A stretch of 64,000 bases of DNA from a bacterium (lineage in GTDB: Bacteria > Desulfobacterota > DSWW01), in NCBI GenBank assembly GCA_028277985.1, contig JANQFG010000039.1, positions 16,197 through 80,196 of the forward strand, given 5' to 3'. A program made the translations under genes and the position numbers. Shown here piece after piece: positions 9,349 through 18,043 of the stretch. The first letter of the stretch is position 1. The number at the start of each line of letters is the position of its first letter. The notes under the pieces were generated by a model. That model was given only the letters and a program-made list of their open reading frames with translations. It had not been told where the DNA came from and made no database searches.

Positions 9349-9813
9349 ATGACACGCAGACAGAGCAGGATATGGATGCACGAAGGGATCGACTACACCA
9401 TCCATTGGACGGAGGGTGAGGATCACCAAGGCGCGAGGCTCAATTTTCAGACAGGGCTACAGAGCGTTGTTTCTGTAATGTACCGGGGACCTGGTTCGCT
9501 TTCAGATATGAGCGAAGAGATGCTTCGGTTCTGCCTTGGCGTTGCCTGCTCAAGTGGGTTTGTGTGGGTTGATCCGGAAACTCGTGTGGCCTGGCACGTA
9601 GAGGCCCGGAGCATGATGACCAGCATCAAGGGCGAAGAACTAGATCTGCGGTTCAGTAAACCCAACGTGAAGCTTTGGCACTTGAATGACCGGTGGCTCA
9701 GGAATCTGGCGACAGAGGCGAGGAAAGAAGAAGTATCGGGGAACGAGCCCACAGATTCTGTGGCCTTTCAGGCTCCAAAAAGGAAGCAGTGGCGGGCCTT
9801 GCGGAATAGTTAG
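9349..9813 (+). CDS. hypothetical protein
   Basis: Protein of 154 residues. The start MTRRQSRIWMHEGIDYTIHW is chosen because AGGAG lies 7 bases upstream. It is soluble and mixed alpha/beta, with WTEGEDHQGARLNFQTGLQS near residue 22 and an aromatic middle region (SSGFVWVDPETRVAWHVEAR). No membrane segment or catalytic motif is visible and I do not recognise the family. It converges on the SRAP gene with a 15-bp gap, so it is probably an independent unit. Confidence 0.65.
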   Translation: MTRRQSRIWMHEGIDYTIHWTEGEDHQGARLNFQTGLQSVVSVMYRGPGSLSDMSEEMLRFCLGVACSSGFVWVDPETRVAWHVEARSMMTSIKGEELDLRFSKPNVKLWHLNDRWLRNLATEARKEEVSGNEPTDSVAFQAPKRKQWRALRNS

Positions 9814-9828
9814 ACTCACTCTCCCCTT

Positions 9829-10551
9829 TCACATGTCGGAGAAGAGGTCAAGCTCTCCTTCGCCTTCGGGGTCCAGAGTCACGGGTCTGATGCATTCCGG
9901 CCCTTCGTTCCCCGGCTTGTTCACGTAGGTCGAGACCGGGTAGGCGTGCATCTCGTCTTCGGGGTAGGGACGGAGGAGTGAATTTAGATCCTCTGACGAA
10001 GCCTCTGGACTGAGCCAGGAATTCCATTCCGAGCTATCGCCGAGGACGACTGGCATTCTGTCGTGGATTGGCATCACCAACTCATTGGCCTGGGTTGTCA
10101 GGATAGTGCAGGTGAAAAGTGGCTCCTCTCCTCGATCCCAGCGTGCCCACAAGCCGGCAAATCCAAATGGTCGTTGGTCAGCCATGTGAATCCAGTAGGG
10201 GATCTTCGGTCCTGTTCCGCTGGCAGGCCGCTGCCACTCATAAAATCCATCAGCCAACACCAGACATCTGCGTGCCTCCTTCCATGCATTTCGGAACGCC
10301 GGGCTCTCGCTAACTGTCTCGCTTCTGGCGTTGATGAGCTTGTATCCCACCTTTACATCCTTCGCCCAAAAAGGCACGAGGCCCCACCGATACTTCTCGA
10401 TGTGCCGGCCCTGGTCATCCTCCATCAGCACCGGCACCTGCTGTGAGGGAGCGATGTTGTAGCGAGGCTGATGGGACACCCGAAGGCTGTTGAGTAGATC
10501 GAGAAGTTCTGGGTCGTACTCGTCCTGCGTCAGCGCGTACCGTCCACACAT
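9829..10551 (-). CDS. SRAP protein (HMCES/YedK-like abasic-site crosslinker)
   Basis: SOS response-associated peptidase-like protein of 240 residues. The start MCGRYAL is decisive: SRAP proteins expose Cys2 after removal of Met1, and this Cys forms a covalent link with abasic sites in single-stranded DNA. Other family motifs are PRYNIAPSQQVPVL, YRWGLVPFWAKD, INARSETV, LVLADGFYEWQ (active-site Glu) and MPIHDRMPVVL (active-site His). Any longer in-frame reading upstream is not SRAP. SRAP genes are common on mobile elements, where they may protect single-stranded DNA during entry; here it stands alone on the minus strand. Confidence 0.92.
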   Translation of the reverse strand: MCGRYALTQDEYDPELLDLLNSLRVSHQPRYNIAPSQQVPVLMEDDQGRHIEKYRWGLVPFWAKDVKVGYKLINARSETVSESPAFRNAWKEARRCLVLADGFYEWQRPASGTGPKIPYWIHMADQRPFGFAGLWARWDRGEEPLFTCTILTTQANELVMPIHDRMPVVLGDSSEWNSWLSPEASSEDLNSLLRPYPEDEMHAYPVSTYVNKPGNEGPECIRPVTLDPEGEGELDLFSDM

Positions 10552-11021
10552 GGTCTCAACCTTGAAACTTGTAAGTCCAATAAGGGTATGAATATAACAA
10601 CCTAGAGTGAGAGGGAGCCACTGCGAACGGCAGTGCGTGTCGGATCGTTCGGAACTCAACAACGACAGACCTCTGAGAGAAGAGAAAAGAGAGACACCAC
10701 CAGCCATGGGCCTGTAGAACAACCAGAGGATCGAGGAGAAGGACACGACGTCTTCGTTGAGGGCAACGCCAGAAAGAGCAGCGTATCACCAAAGGCTCTT
10801 TCCAACTATCTGACTTCCGAACACGTCACCCCCGCCCCACGAACTTCTGAGCTTTCCTTCGCCCCAACGAAACTCCTCATTCTCCAATCTCTCGACGGAA
10901 AATCCAGATCCTTAGAACTCACCTTCTGTCTCGCCCTCCCCTCCACTTCAACGTCTACTGCCGGCTTTCTGAGATGCCAAGAATCGTGGCCGAAAGCGTC
11001 GGAAATCCCCTCTGGGAATGC
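10552..11021. other. non-coding region upstream of the first structured leader
   Basis: Contains the leftward promoter region of the SRAP gene. No convincing gene or repeat seen between about 10630 and 11020. Confidence 0.4.
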
Positions 11022-11206
11022 TAGTCTGAACCTTCCTGAGCAAGCGAAATCTATTTAGACCCTTCGGTCTCCTTCCACACTCGTCGGCATCGACGCGAAA
11101 GGTGTAAATGCCTTCGCTCGAACCAATCAGTCCAGGTTCAGCCATGAGCCAAACCCTAGGCTCGTGGAGAGTTTGACTCTCTGATGAATAGAATTAAAAG
11201 GAGGTA
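11022..11206 (+). ncRNA. structured leader RNA, copy 1
   Basis: About 185 nt, homologous over its whole length to 11589-11772 and placed identically before a small gene. Predicted elements: stem GTCTGAA (11024-11030) with TTTAGAC (11054-11060); hairpin AGACC-CTTC-GGTCT (11057-11070) that competes for the same bases; stem CCATGAGCC / GGCTCGTGG near 11142-11167; hairpin GAGAGT-TTG-ACTCTC (11167-11181). The last has GAGAGC/GCTCTC in copy 2, a compensatory base-pair change. It ends in AAAAGGAGGT, the ribosome binding site of the gene. The minus strand is open but its substitutions show no codon pattern, so RNA is the better reading. Confidence 0.6.
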
Positions 11207-11216
11207 TGAACCGAAG

Positions 11217-11438
11217 ATGGAACATGACGAAGGTGTTGAAGTCAAGGAGATGACTTCCAAGCAGCACGCGTTGTTGATGGAGCTTCTGAAGAGCGAGGAA
11301 CTCAGGCAGGATGAGGTCAAAATCTTCACAGGGGTCTTGGACTCCGAGGTGTCAACCAGCGCGGACGCAAGTGCCTTGATTTCGTATATGCTTGGTTTGG
11401 TGAGATTCAGAAGGCAATTCGGAGAAGAGCATCTCTAA
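11217..11438 (+). CDS. small helical protein, paralogue A
   Basis: Protein of 73 residues starting MEHDEGVEVKEM. The start is set by analogy with its paralogue at 11783, both lying 11-12 bases after AAAGGAGG. The two align over LLKSEELxxxExKxFxxVL, SEVST..ADA and ALVxFRR..xE. Two or three amphipathic helices are expected; no catalytic residues or membrane segments are seen. It follows a structured leader RNA and ends in a strong terminator, so it is a single-gene unit controlled in the leader. Function unknown. Size and duplication would suit an antitoxin, an anti-defence protein or a small regulator. Confidence 0.65.
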   Translation: MEHDEGVEVKEMTSKQHALLMELLKSEELRQDEVKIFTGVLDSEVSTSADASALISYMLGLVRFRRQFGEEHL

Positions 11439-11467
11439 GGCGGCCATTTCGCCGCCTTCTTTTTTTT
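11437..11467 (+). terminator. rho-independent terminator
   Basis: AAGGCGGC-CATTTC-GCCGCCTT forms a perfect 8-bp stem followed by CTTTTTTTT. It overlaps the stop codon of small gene A and closes the first leader-gene unit. Confidence 0.92.
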
Positions 11468-11588
11468 GCTTCATTCAATTCTTGGCGGATGGCTGACCTA
11501 CTGACGTGGGATCATGGCCAAAACCTCAGCAGTCACTATCAATAGCGTGGGGAGCGAAACCTATTTAGACCCAGCTTTCCTTGAGAGA

Positions 11589-11772
11589 TAGTCTGAACCC
11601 TCCTGAGCAAGCGAAAGCTATTTAGACCTTTCGGTCTCCTTTCCGGCTCATCGCCAACGACACGAAAGCTGTAAATATCCTCGCTCGGAGCAATCAGCCT
11701 GGGTTCAGTCGGGAGCCAGACTCTAAGCTCTTGGAGAGCTTGGCTCTCGGATGAATACAAATGAAAGGAGGT
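11589..11772 (+). ncRNA. structured leader RNA, copy 2
   Basis: Homologous to 11022-11206. Stem GTCTGAA (11591-11597) with TTTAGAC, hairpin AGACC-TTTC-GGTCT, an outer stem CGGGAGCC / GCTCTTGG kept by wobble changes, and hairpin GAGAGC-TTG-GCTCTC (11734-11748). Ends in AAAGGAGG before the second small gene. A third partial copy, AGCGAAACCTATTTAGACCC, lies at about 11553-11572. Confidence 0.6.
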
Positions 11773-11782
11773 AGACGCAGAA

Positions 11783-12010
11783 ATGAAACAAAAAGAAAAC
11801 TCTACAAGCGGGAAGCTGAGCCGTGGGCGACATTCGTCGCTAAGAGGGCTCCTCAAGAGCGAAGAGCTAAATAGCATTGAACAGAAGTTCTTCCAGGAAG
11901 TATTGAGCTCAGAGATCTCAACAAAGAAGGACGCAGATGTGGTGGCTGAATGCATCATGGCTCTGGTGCAGTTCAGGAGACATTTCAGCGAAAGACAGAG
12001 TGGAGTCTGA
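11783..12010 (+). CDS. small helical protein, paralogue B
   Basis: Protein of 75 residues starting MKQKENSTSGKLSRGRHSSL, after AAAGGAGG and 11 bases. It is a paralogue of the protein at 11217 over the last 50 residues, sharing LLKSEEL, FxxVLxSExST and FRR.F.E, while the N-termini differ. Leader RNA and gene were duplicated together and have since diverged. No terminator like that of copy A follows; a short reading frame overlaps its end. Function unknown. Confidence 0.65.
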   Translation: MKQKENSTSGKLSRGRHSSLRGLLKSEELNSIEQKFFQEVLSSEISTKKDADVVAECIMALVQFRRHFSERQSGV

Positions 12011-12188
12011 GCTAAGGAGATTCTATGTGGCCTGGACACATGAGGCTCATCCCATTCTGGCTGCTGAAGGGTCTTCGGCCGCGGAGGTGAGGGAGGAGTT
12101 TCTTGATGGTGAGCCCGGTCTCGGTGATGCCGATTATCATGGAAGAGGCATCGTCGATGACTCACTAAAAGGTTGCAGAAGTGATTGA
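11999..12188 (+). CDS. possible small protein overlapping paralogue B
   Basis: A frame from a GTG at 11999 gives VESELRRFYVAWTHEAHPIL and continues about 62 residues, rich in acidic residues and Gly (EEFLDGEPGLGDADYHGRG). It would overlap the end of the previous gene by 12 bp. There is no strong ribosome binding site. It may be real and translationally coupled, or chance. Confidence 0.3.
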
Positions 12189-12190
12189 AC

Positions 12191-14206
12191 TCACTCTTCC
12201 TGGGTTTGGTTGGGGAAGGCTAGGCTCTTCGCCGTCCCTTTTTTTGCTTCAAACGCCCATTGCTCTCTCAGCACCACCCCCACCCTTCCAGGAATTGTCA
12301 ACCCAGCCTTCGCTAGCGCTTTCTCCACCTTTCTAATCGCAGATTCATCTGTAGCCACGACGAGCACTCTGCTGAATCCAGACAAGAGATCTTGTTTCAC
12401 ATTCCAGACCACATCGCTTTTCCCTGTCTCGATTTCAACTGCCAAGGTCTGGCCGGCGGCTCTTGCCAAGACATCTACCCATCCAGCTTTTCCGTGCGGC
12501 CGGGGCGCTTCCAACTGAAGCTCGTATCCTTTATCTCGGAGAGCTGAGGCATAGAACCGTTTCCAATACTCATGGGCAAGTGAACCTCGCCCCAAAGTCC
12601 TCTTCAGGCCAAACTTCTCCCTGGCATTGGGAGTGATCCTGAGAAGAAGTCTATAGGTTCGTCCTACCTTGATTTCTTGCTCTTCCAAAATTCCAGCCTC
12701 GACAAGCTGGTTCTTCAGCCTATTACCCTTTTCTCCGCTGAGTCCAAGCCTTTGATACCGCGTGCGAACTCCATCATCTTGGTGGGCCAGTACGTCTTCC
12801 AGAAATCGAAAAGCTTCGTTGTCGAGAAGAGGATTCTGCCTTAGCTCGTGTGGGCTCTTTCCAAAACATCGGTTGACTGCCCTTCTTAGACCCCGGTGTG
12901 TTAACGAGCCTGCCAGGAATCTCTTGAGCAGATTGTCACTCACCATTCCTTTGCGAACCGGTACCAAAGGCATCTGAATCAGAAACGGTCTTCTCCACCT
13001 GTCCTGAAGCTTCACAATAGCCTGTCCAACAGGCAGCATGCTGAACCACTTCTTCTCCTGGTCGCTAACCAAAGAGAGGGCAGCCGCCCTGTTCATGTCA
13101 GTCGGATCTCGCTGGTTGAGGCAGAGCGTGGTGTAGGTGTTGCCGAGAGCTGCGCTGGAAAGAAGGTGAGGATGCTGGTCGATCACGAGTATGCCGACGC
13201 CGATCTCCCGACACTGGCGGAAGAGCATGTTCAACACGGACTCTCTTGCCCGCTGCTCCTGCCTGTAAAGCACATGGTGGGCCTCCTCAATGAAGATGAC
13301 TAGCTTAAGCACCTCTCTCCTCGGTGAGGCCAACTGGACGTAGTAGATCCAGAGACACAACAATGGAATCAGAAACTTCTTCGCTCCCTGAGCCAGGCCA
13401 TCCAACTCCACTACTGTGTTGGAATCAAGCAGAGTTCTGGCGAACTCCTCTTGGGTCAGCCTGTCAGCGCCAGTGAGGTTTGAGTAAGCCAAACTCTCCA
13501 GAGCCCGAGTGGCGGAGATCTTCCAACCGCTCACCCGTTCCTTCGAAGGAATTCTCCCGACCTCATTCAGCAAATCCTGCGCTGTCGGAGAGCCATTTCC
13601 AGCCCTGTAGCATGATGCGAGAGCTTTCTGAAGGATTCTTCGGGAACCATCTCCAAGCGTGAACGCATCGGCCATCACATCCACGACATGGTTGATGTAT
13701 ACGGATGGCTCTAGGCCAGGTGGAACGATGAATGGATTAAACGGAAAGGGCGAAAGCCTCCTCCCAGGTGTGTAGATGCTCACTTCCCCTCGGAGACTGG
13801 GAAGCAGGTGCCGGGCCGACCTCTTCCAATCCCAAAAGAGAAAAGGGACCCTTTTCTCGACCAGCTGGCGAAGGATGTGAAAGGCCAGGTTTGTCTTGCC
13901 GCTTCCCGACATTCCGAGGATCGCCATGTTCCGTAGGAGCTCGGGGTGAGAGATACCGAAATCCCACTTCTCACCGTCGTAGAGAACCGTGCCGAGGTTG
14001 ATCGAGCCCTTGGATTTCTTCTTCGGTGGAAGAGTAAGGAGAGGTTTCTTCCTGAAATCCCCAAGAAGCTGATAGGCTGTGCTGACGATCTCTTTTTCGA
14101 CAAGACTCTTGAGTTCAGGGTCCGCCAGATCACGAACACGAAGCCAGTGCTGGACTTGGTCAGGGATTAGGGGTTCAAGTTTTCTGGCTAGGTTTTCGAT
14201 GTCCAT
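12191..14206 (-). CDS. HerA/VirD4-like ATPase with winged helix and nuclease-like C-terminus
   Basis: Protein of about 671 residues. Start MDIENLARKLEPLIPDQ chosen by content; an ATG 42 bases upstream overlaps the RadC gene. The middle carries a HerA/FtsK-type motor domain: Walker A GMSGSGKTN, then FLFWDWKRSARHLL, a Walker B region KLVIFIEEAHHVLYRQEQRA, and sensor-like GVGILVIDQHPHLLSS. Residues about 490-570 look like a winged helix (LGLSGEKGNRLKNQLVEAGI). The C-terminus GWVDVLARAAGQTLAVEIET fits a PD-(D/E)XK-like D...ExE core. Such proteins pump or process double-stranded DNA. It shares its domain order with the gene at 50766, at the other end of the element. It is the downstream gene of a RadC pair. 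Confidence 0.8.
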   Translation of the reverse strand: MDIENLARKLEPLIPDQVQHWLRVRDLADPELKSLVEKEIVSTAYQLLGDFRKKPLLTLPPKKKSKGSINLGTVLYDGEKWDFGISHPELLRNMAILGMSGSGKTNLAFHILRQLVEKRVPFLFWDWKRSARHLLPSLRGEVSIYTPGRRLSPFPFNPFIVPPGLEPSVYINHVVDVMADAFTLGDGSRRILQKALASCYRAGNGSPTAQDLLNEVGRIPSKERVSGWKISATRALESLAYSNLTGADRLTQEEFARTLLDSNTVVELDGLAQGAKKFLIPLLCLWIYYVQLASPRREVLKLVIFIEEAHHVLYRQEQRARESVLNMLFRQCREIGVGILVIDQHPHLLSSAALGNTYTTLCLNQRDPTDMNRAAALSLVSDQEKKWFSMLPVGQAIVKLQDRWRRPFLIQMPLVPVRKGMVSDNLLKRFLAGSLTHRGLRRAVNRCFGKSPHELRQNPLLDNEAFRFLEDVLAHQDDGVRTRYQRLGLSGEKGNRLKNQLVEAGILEEQEIKVGRTYRLLLRITPNAREKFGLKRTLGRGSLAHEYWKRFYASALRDKGYELQLEAPRPHGKAGWVDVLARAAGQTLAVEIETGKSDVVWNVKQDLLSGFSRVLVVATDESAIRKVEKALAKAGLTIPGRVGVVLREQWAFEAKKGTAKSLAFPNQTQEE

Positions 14207-14231
14207 TCTCTGGTGAGACGATCCACCCAGG

Positions 14232-14747
14232 CTACAGGATCCCGGCATCGGCGAAGCTGAAGTACCCGTTCACGCCTATGATGATGTGGTCGATCACTGG
14301 AATCCCGAGCAACTGGCCGCCTTTCTTCAGTAGCTTGGTCAGCGAGAGATCCTCTGGGCTAGGGTCAGGGATTCCGCTTGGATGATTATGGAGGAGAATG
14401 AGGCCACTAGCGTTGGCCAGGATGGCAGACTTATAGACTTCTCTTGGAGCTACGACGGAGGTGTCCACGGTTCCTTGACTGATCAGCTCAACACCGCAGA
14501 CCTGGTTCTGGCGATCTAGCTGGACAGTGTAGAATCGTTCACGATCGCACTCGGATAGCCTGGCGAAGGCGTCGAACACATCCGCCGGCCTCGTGAGGCG
14601 CAGAGGCCTATGGCTGGATGCAGATTCCCTTACGAGCCTGACATAAGTCCGATACCCCACCCAAGAGTGACCGTCAAAGAACGACTCCTCTACTGCTCCG
14701 CTTTTTTGAAGATTACGTGGTTTCTCTTGTTCCTTCCTCATTGTCAT
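14232..14747 (-). CDS. RadC-like JAMM (MPN+) protein
   Basis: Protein of 171 residues with the complete JAMM metal site: LILLHNHPSGIPDPSPEDLS (His-x-His plus Asp) preceded by the family phrase LISQGTVDTSVVAPREVYKS and followed by VIDHIIIGVNGYFSFADAGI. It lacks the N-terminal HhH region of long RadC proteins, as is usual for RadC copies on mobile elements (YeeS-like). RadC is not a proven repair enzyme; element-borne copies are often beside anti-restriction and transfer genes. It lies immediately upstream of the HerA-like ATPase gene, so the two are probably co-transcribed. Confidence 0.92.
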   Translation of the reverse strand: MTMRKEQEKPRNLQKSGAVEESFFDGHSWVGYRTYVRLVRESASSHRPLRLTRPADVFDAFARLSECDRERFYTVQLDRQNQVCGVELISQGTVDTSVVAPREVYKSAILANASGLILLHNHPSGIPDPSPEDLSLTKLLKKGGQLLGIPVIDHIIIGVNGYFSFADAGIL

Positions 14748-14899
14748 AACGCCAGATGCACCCGTTCCTTAAAAAGACTTCGCCTGGACTGGTGGAAGGC
14801 CGTCAGGAGCGGATGTAATGGTGGGTTGCAACCCCCTTGGCGCCCGCGTATGATAGGCGCGCCCCCCGGTTTTCTTACTTGAACCAGGGAGGTGTGCCC

Positions 14900-16501
14900 G
14901 TGACTCGGCTTTTGGTGGTCTCCGCTCTCGCCGGTCTCTTTTTCGCTGCCTGTGAACATCCGACTTCGCCGACCGCGAATCAATCAGGGGAGCCCGGCGG
15001 AACCCTTTTCCCCAGATACTCTTCGATTCCGGCCATCTCGGTTGAAGTACCGATCGCAGGGGACACTTACATACGGAATGGGAAACCCAGGAAAAACCAG
15101 GGAGATCTTCTTGCTCTGAGAATCAGACAGAGTGGAAGGAATCGGGCTCTAGTCCAGATCGACCAGGCTGAACTGGATGCCCTTGTTTCCGCTGACCGGT
15201 TGGTCTCAGCCCACCTAGAGTTCACTATCGTTGATAACGGAAATAACTGGGGGACCGACGGTCGGACGATCGACATCCATAGGATGACTGAACCTTGGGC
15301 AGAGCTCGGAGCCACGTGGAACTGCGGGAATGACATCGATACGAGCAACCAGAGGAACGACTGTGAGGGCACTGAATGGCACATGCACAAACCGCAAAAC
15401 CCTGACCTGCACCCGTGGGCCGCTGAACCGACATCTACTGCGTTGATCCAGAAGTTCCAGGTCGGCACCGTGACTTTCGACGTCACGGATGATGTCCTTG
15501 ATTTCCTCAACAGCCCCGATACAAACAACGGCTGGCTGATTAAAAAGACAAACGAAGGAGCGGCGGGAAGGATCGAATTCGGATCCCGTGAGAGCGAGTA
15601 TCCGCCATCTCTTGCCATCCAAGCGACACCGGCCGGCGCACAGAACACGATCGCTTTTACCAGAAGGGTCCAAGGTGTCAAAGACATTTTCTCAATCCGT
15701 CCGGATGGATCTGGACTGATCCAACTCACCCATACTTCTTACCATGAGTCTAATCCGGCATGGTCTCCGGACGGCACCCAGATTGCTTATGGATGTGAAC
15801 CGGAAGGAAACGTCGATATCTGCTTGGTGAATCATGACGGGAGTGGCGCCCCAATCAACCTTACTCCGGGAACACCCAGCCATGAGGAGCATGTCGCGTG
15901 GTCTCCAGACGGTACACAGATCTCCTTCACGGCAAACCGTGATGGCCGAGCTGATATCTACATTCTGGATGTAGCTACGGGCGAAGTAAACGGGCCCCTG
16001 CACGACACCTATGCTGCCGAGGGCCGTGCAGTCTGGTCACGCGACGGGCGGTGGCTCCTTTTCTATCGAGAGACTGCACCTGGGCAGCCCATCGGCCACT
16101 GGCAACTGTTCACGATAGACCTGGAGAACGGTGAAGAGTACCAGCTGACGTGGTCGACGAATGATAGTCGGTGGGGAGAGTTCTCACCGGATGGGTCGCG
16201 TGTCGCTTATGTGAGCACACGGGACGGGTACCTGTGGCAGGATCAAATCTGGATTGCCGACTTCCAGGTGGACTCCAACGGCCACCCAAGTCTTTCTAAC
16301 CACACCAATCTCACCCATGAACCAAACAGCCGCTGGTCTTTTCCCAGTTGGTCTCCGGATGGATCCGCACTCGTTGCCGCCAAGAGTCGTCATCCCAGCT
16401 GGGAAGGGGCCTTATGGATCTTGTATCCCGACGGGAGCTTTCCTCCAGAGGAAGTGACCGACGGCTCCACGGATCACGGCGGTAACTGGACTTGGGATTG
16501 A
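14900..16501 (+). CDS. lipoprotein with DNRLRE-like domain and TolB-type beta-propeller
   Basis: Secreted lipoprotein of 533 residues. GTG start MTRLLVVSALAGLFFAACEH follows GGGAGG; FAAC is the lipobox. Residues about 50-260 resemble the DNRLRE domain (VPIAGDTYIRNG... with RALVQIDQAELDAL... and FDVTDDVLDFL). The rest holds repeats of the PD40/TolB type, each with SPDGTQIAY or SPDGSRVAY and followed by DI(Y/C) strands, giving a propeller of about five blades. Probable role is surface carbohydrate or protein binding; no enzyme motif is seen. A weak hairpin (16572-16596) follows the gene. It does not fit the defence theme and may be host-interaction cargo. Confidence 0.82.
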   Translation: MTRLLVVSALAGLFFAACEHPTSPTANQSGEPGGTLFPRYSSIPAISVEVPIAGDTYIRNGKPRKNQGDLLALRIRQSGRNRALVQIDQAELDALVSADRLVSAHLEFTIVDNGNNWGTDGRTIDIHRMTEPWAELGATWNCGNDIDTSNQRNDCEGTEWHMHKPQNPDLHPWAAEPTSTALIQKFQVGTVTFDVTDDVLDFLNSPDTNNGWLIKKTNEGAAGRIEFGSRESEYPPSLAIQATPAGAQNTIAFTRRVQGVKDIFSIRPDGSGLIQLTHTSYHESNPAWSPDGTQIAYGCEPEGNVDICLVNHDGSGAPINLTPGTPSHEEHVAWSPDGTQISFTANRDGRADIYILDVATGEVNGPLHDTYAAEGRAVWSRDGRWLLFYRETAPGQPIGHWQLFTIDLENGEEYQLTWSTNDSRWGEFSPDGSRVAYVSTRDGYLWQDQIWIADFQVDSNGHPSLSNHTNLTHEPNSRWSFPSWSPDGSALVAAKSRHPSWEGALWILYPDGSFPPEEVTDGSTDHGGNWTWD

Positions 16502-16642
16502 CTCCGAATCGAGGTGTCCCAACGCCTGGTATCTCTGCGGGAACTGGTTGGCGTCGGAGGCTCTGATGGGAGGGGCGGCTTCCCGAGGACCGCCTCTCCT
16601 TCCAGGTCCTCAAGACGGGAAGATCATCGGGAAGGGGAAGGC

Positions 16643-17095
16643 TCACACCCGATCCAGTCGATCCCTTCCCGGTGGTTTCAGGTGTGTCCACTTCCCCAAC
16701 AACCCTAACAACCTTTCATGGAGCACCGCCAACTTCTCAGTCTGTGAGACCTTGAATCGCCGTCGTTCAGACGCAACGCGATCCAGCCTCCTGAGGTGTT
16801 TTTCTCTTTCGGGAAACCGATAGAGAGAATACCGGGGAGTCCGCTGTTCCATCTGAAACAACTCTGTACCGATCCTACATTCTGTGTCGAGTAGCTCCTC
16901 CAGGACTTCTTCCTCGTTCGCCCTCAGGGAATCGATCTGGTCGAGAACCAGTGCAACCTCATCCTTGATCCTCCAACCAGGAGACCACTGGCTGCGGCCG
17001 GGCCGCTCGGACTGGGGGAGCTGACGCGCTTTTTCTTCCAGGTTCTCTGTGAAGGAGGGGCTTGCAGAGCCAATCCTGTCTTCGGTTCTCCGCAT
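16643..17095 (-). CDS. hypothetical coiled-coil protein
   Basis: Protein of about 150 residues starting MRRTEDRIGSASPS. The region DEVALVLDQIDSLRANEEEV and the following EELLDTECRIGTELFQME look like a coiled coil, followed by a basic stretch (FPEREKHLRRLDRVASERRR). No enzyme motif or membrane segment. The start is uncertain because no good ribosome binding site is present. Not recognised. Confidence 0.5.
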   Translation of the reverse strand: MRRTEDRIGSASPSFTENLEEKARQLPQSERPGRSQWSPGWRIKDEVALVLDQIDSLRANEEEVLEELLDTECRIGTELFQMEQRTPRYSLYRFPEREKHLRRLDRVASERRRFKVSQTEKLAVLHERLLGLLGKWTHLKPPGRDRLDRV

Positions 17096-17399
17096 GTCAG
17101 GTGGACGGCGGCAGTGCACTTAACTCTTCAACTGATACGGGTGGGACCCAATTTCATCGGTATCCCTTGCCGATTGACGAATCAAAGCGTCAGGGAAAGA
17201 ACAGCGTCTTGGTGCGCCGCATCACTTGGCCGACTCAGTGGGATGAGCACCTTGCCGGCGGTCAATTGATCGCGGCTGGCCCATCGGTAAACTCTCCGAA
17301 CGAAACCGTGACTGGTCGGCACAACAGCTGTCTGGGTTTCCATCACCGGGCCGCGAAACAACCGGTAGATGTAAGGAACAGGGGAGCAAGTAGGCTCCC

Positions 17400-17870
17400 C
17401 TACTCACTCGCTTCCAAGTGAATGCCCAGTTCAGCAGAGAAGAACCCTTGCCAGAAGTCCAGCACGGATTTCAACAGGTCTTCCATCCAGACGACGGAGC
17501 CGTCAAAACGTCGAATCTGAAGGCGGGATACATCAAAACCATTGGAGAAACCGTCGGAAAACGCGCCCTCATACAGGTCGGCTGACTCGACCTTCGGATC
17601 GTAACGGGTGATCTGAACGTGCTTAGTTCCGTTGATCAAGTCTTGGAGGCACCCCAATTCCGGACACTGATTCCTGAGCTCTTTCTGGAATTCCTTGAGC
17701 TCACGGACTCCGAGTTGTTCCGAATATTCACTGAATACCCACTCGGTCAGATGCCATCCGAACAATGCGCAGGCTATGGCCTTTGCAGGGTGGAGAGAGT
17801 CCTCCTCGAAGTCTCTTACTTGAGTTGCGAACACCTGGAAAAACTGAACTGCTGACTCAATCCAAAACAT
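17400..17870 (-). CDS. hypothetical protein
   Basis: Protein of 156 residues. Start MFWIESAVQFFQVFATQVRD chosen for AAGG six bases upstream; an ATG 39 bases earlier is possible. The pattern AKAIACALFGWHLTEWVFSE... followed later by CLQDLINGTKHVQIT resembles helical proteins in which a C-terminal NxTKH-type motif follows a four-helix bundle, but I cannot name the family. Mostly soluble. Single gene between two intergenic regions. Confidence 0.6.
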   Translation of the reverse strand: MFWIESAVQFFQVFATQVRDFEEDSLHPAKAIACALFGWHLTEWVFSEYSEQLGVRELKEFQKELRNQCPELGCLQDLINGTKHVQITRYDPKVESADLYEGAFSDGFSNGFDVSRLQIRRFDGSVVWMEDLLKSVLDFWQGFFSAELGIHLEASE

Positions 17871-18043
17871 CGCTCGCCTTGACCTTGCTGCAGCTTGGTG
17901 AAAGGACATCCTTCCGATACCCCTACAGCGCAAAAGTCTGAGACCTCCGGTGTGTGGGGTTGCTGCCTTCAAGTCACAACGCTCAACGCCCCTGATACCC
18001 AATCAGTCGAAACTATAAGAACTCAAACACCGATGTCGTTCTT

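Noticed and set aside
10948..11145. Minus-strand protein conserved with the minus strand of 11539-11720 (RRPKGLN.FRLLR.VQT)
   Set aside because: Substitutions between the two copies fall about equally on codon positions 1-2 and wobble positions, while the plus strand shows compensatory pairs and lies before ribosome sites. The similarity is explained by RNA conservation.
11167..11190. Hammerhead ribozyme suggested by CTGATGA after the hairpin in leader copy 1
   Set aside because: Copy 2 has CGGATGA at the same place, which would destroy the core, and no matching GAAA-containing strand is placed correctly.
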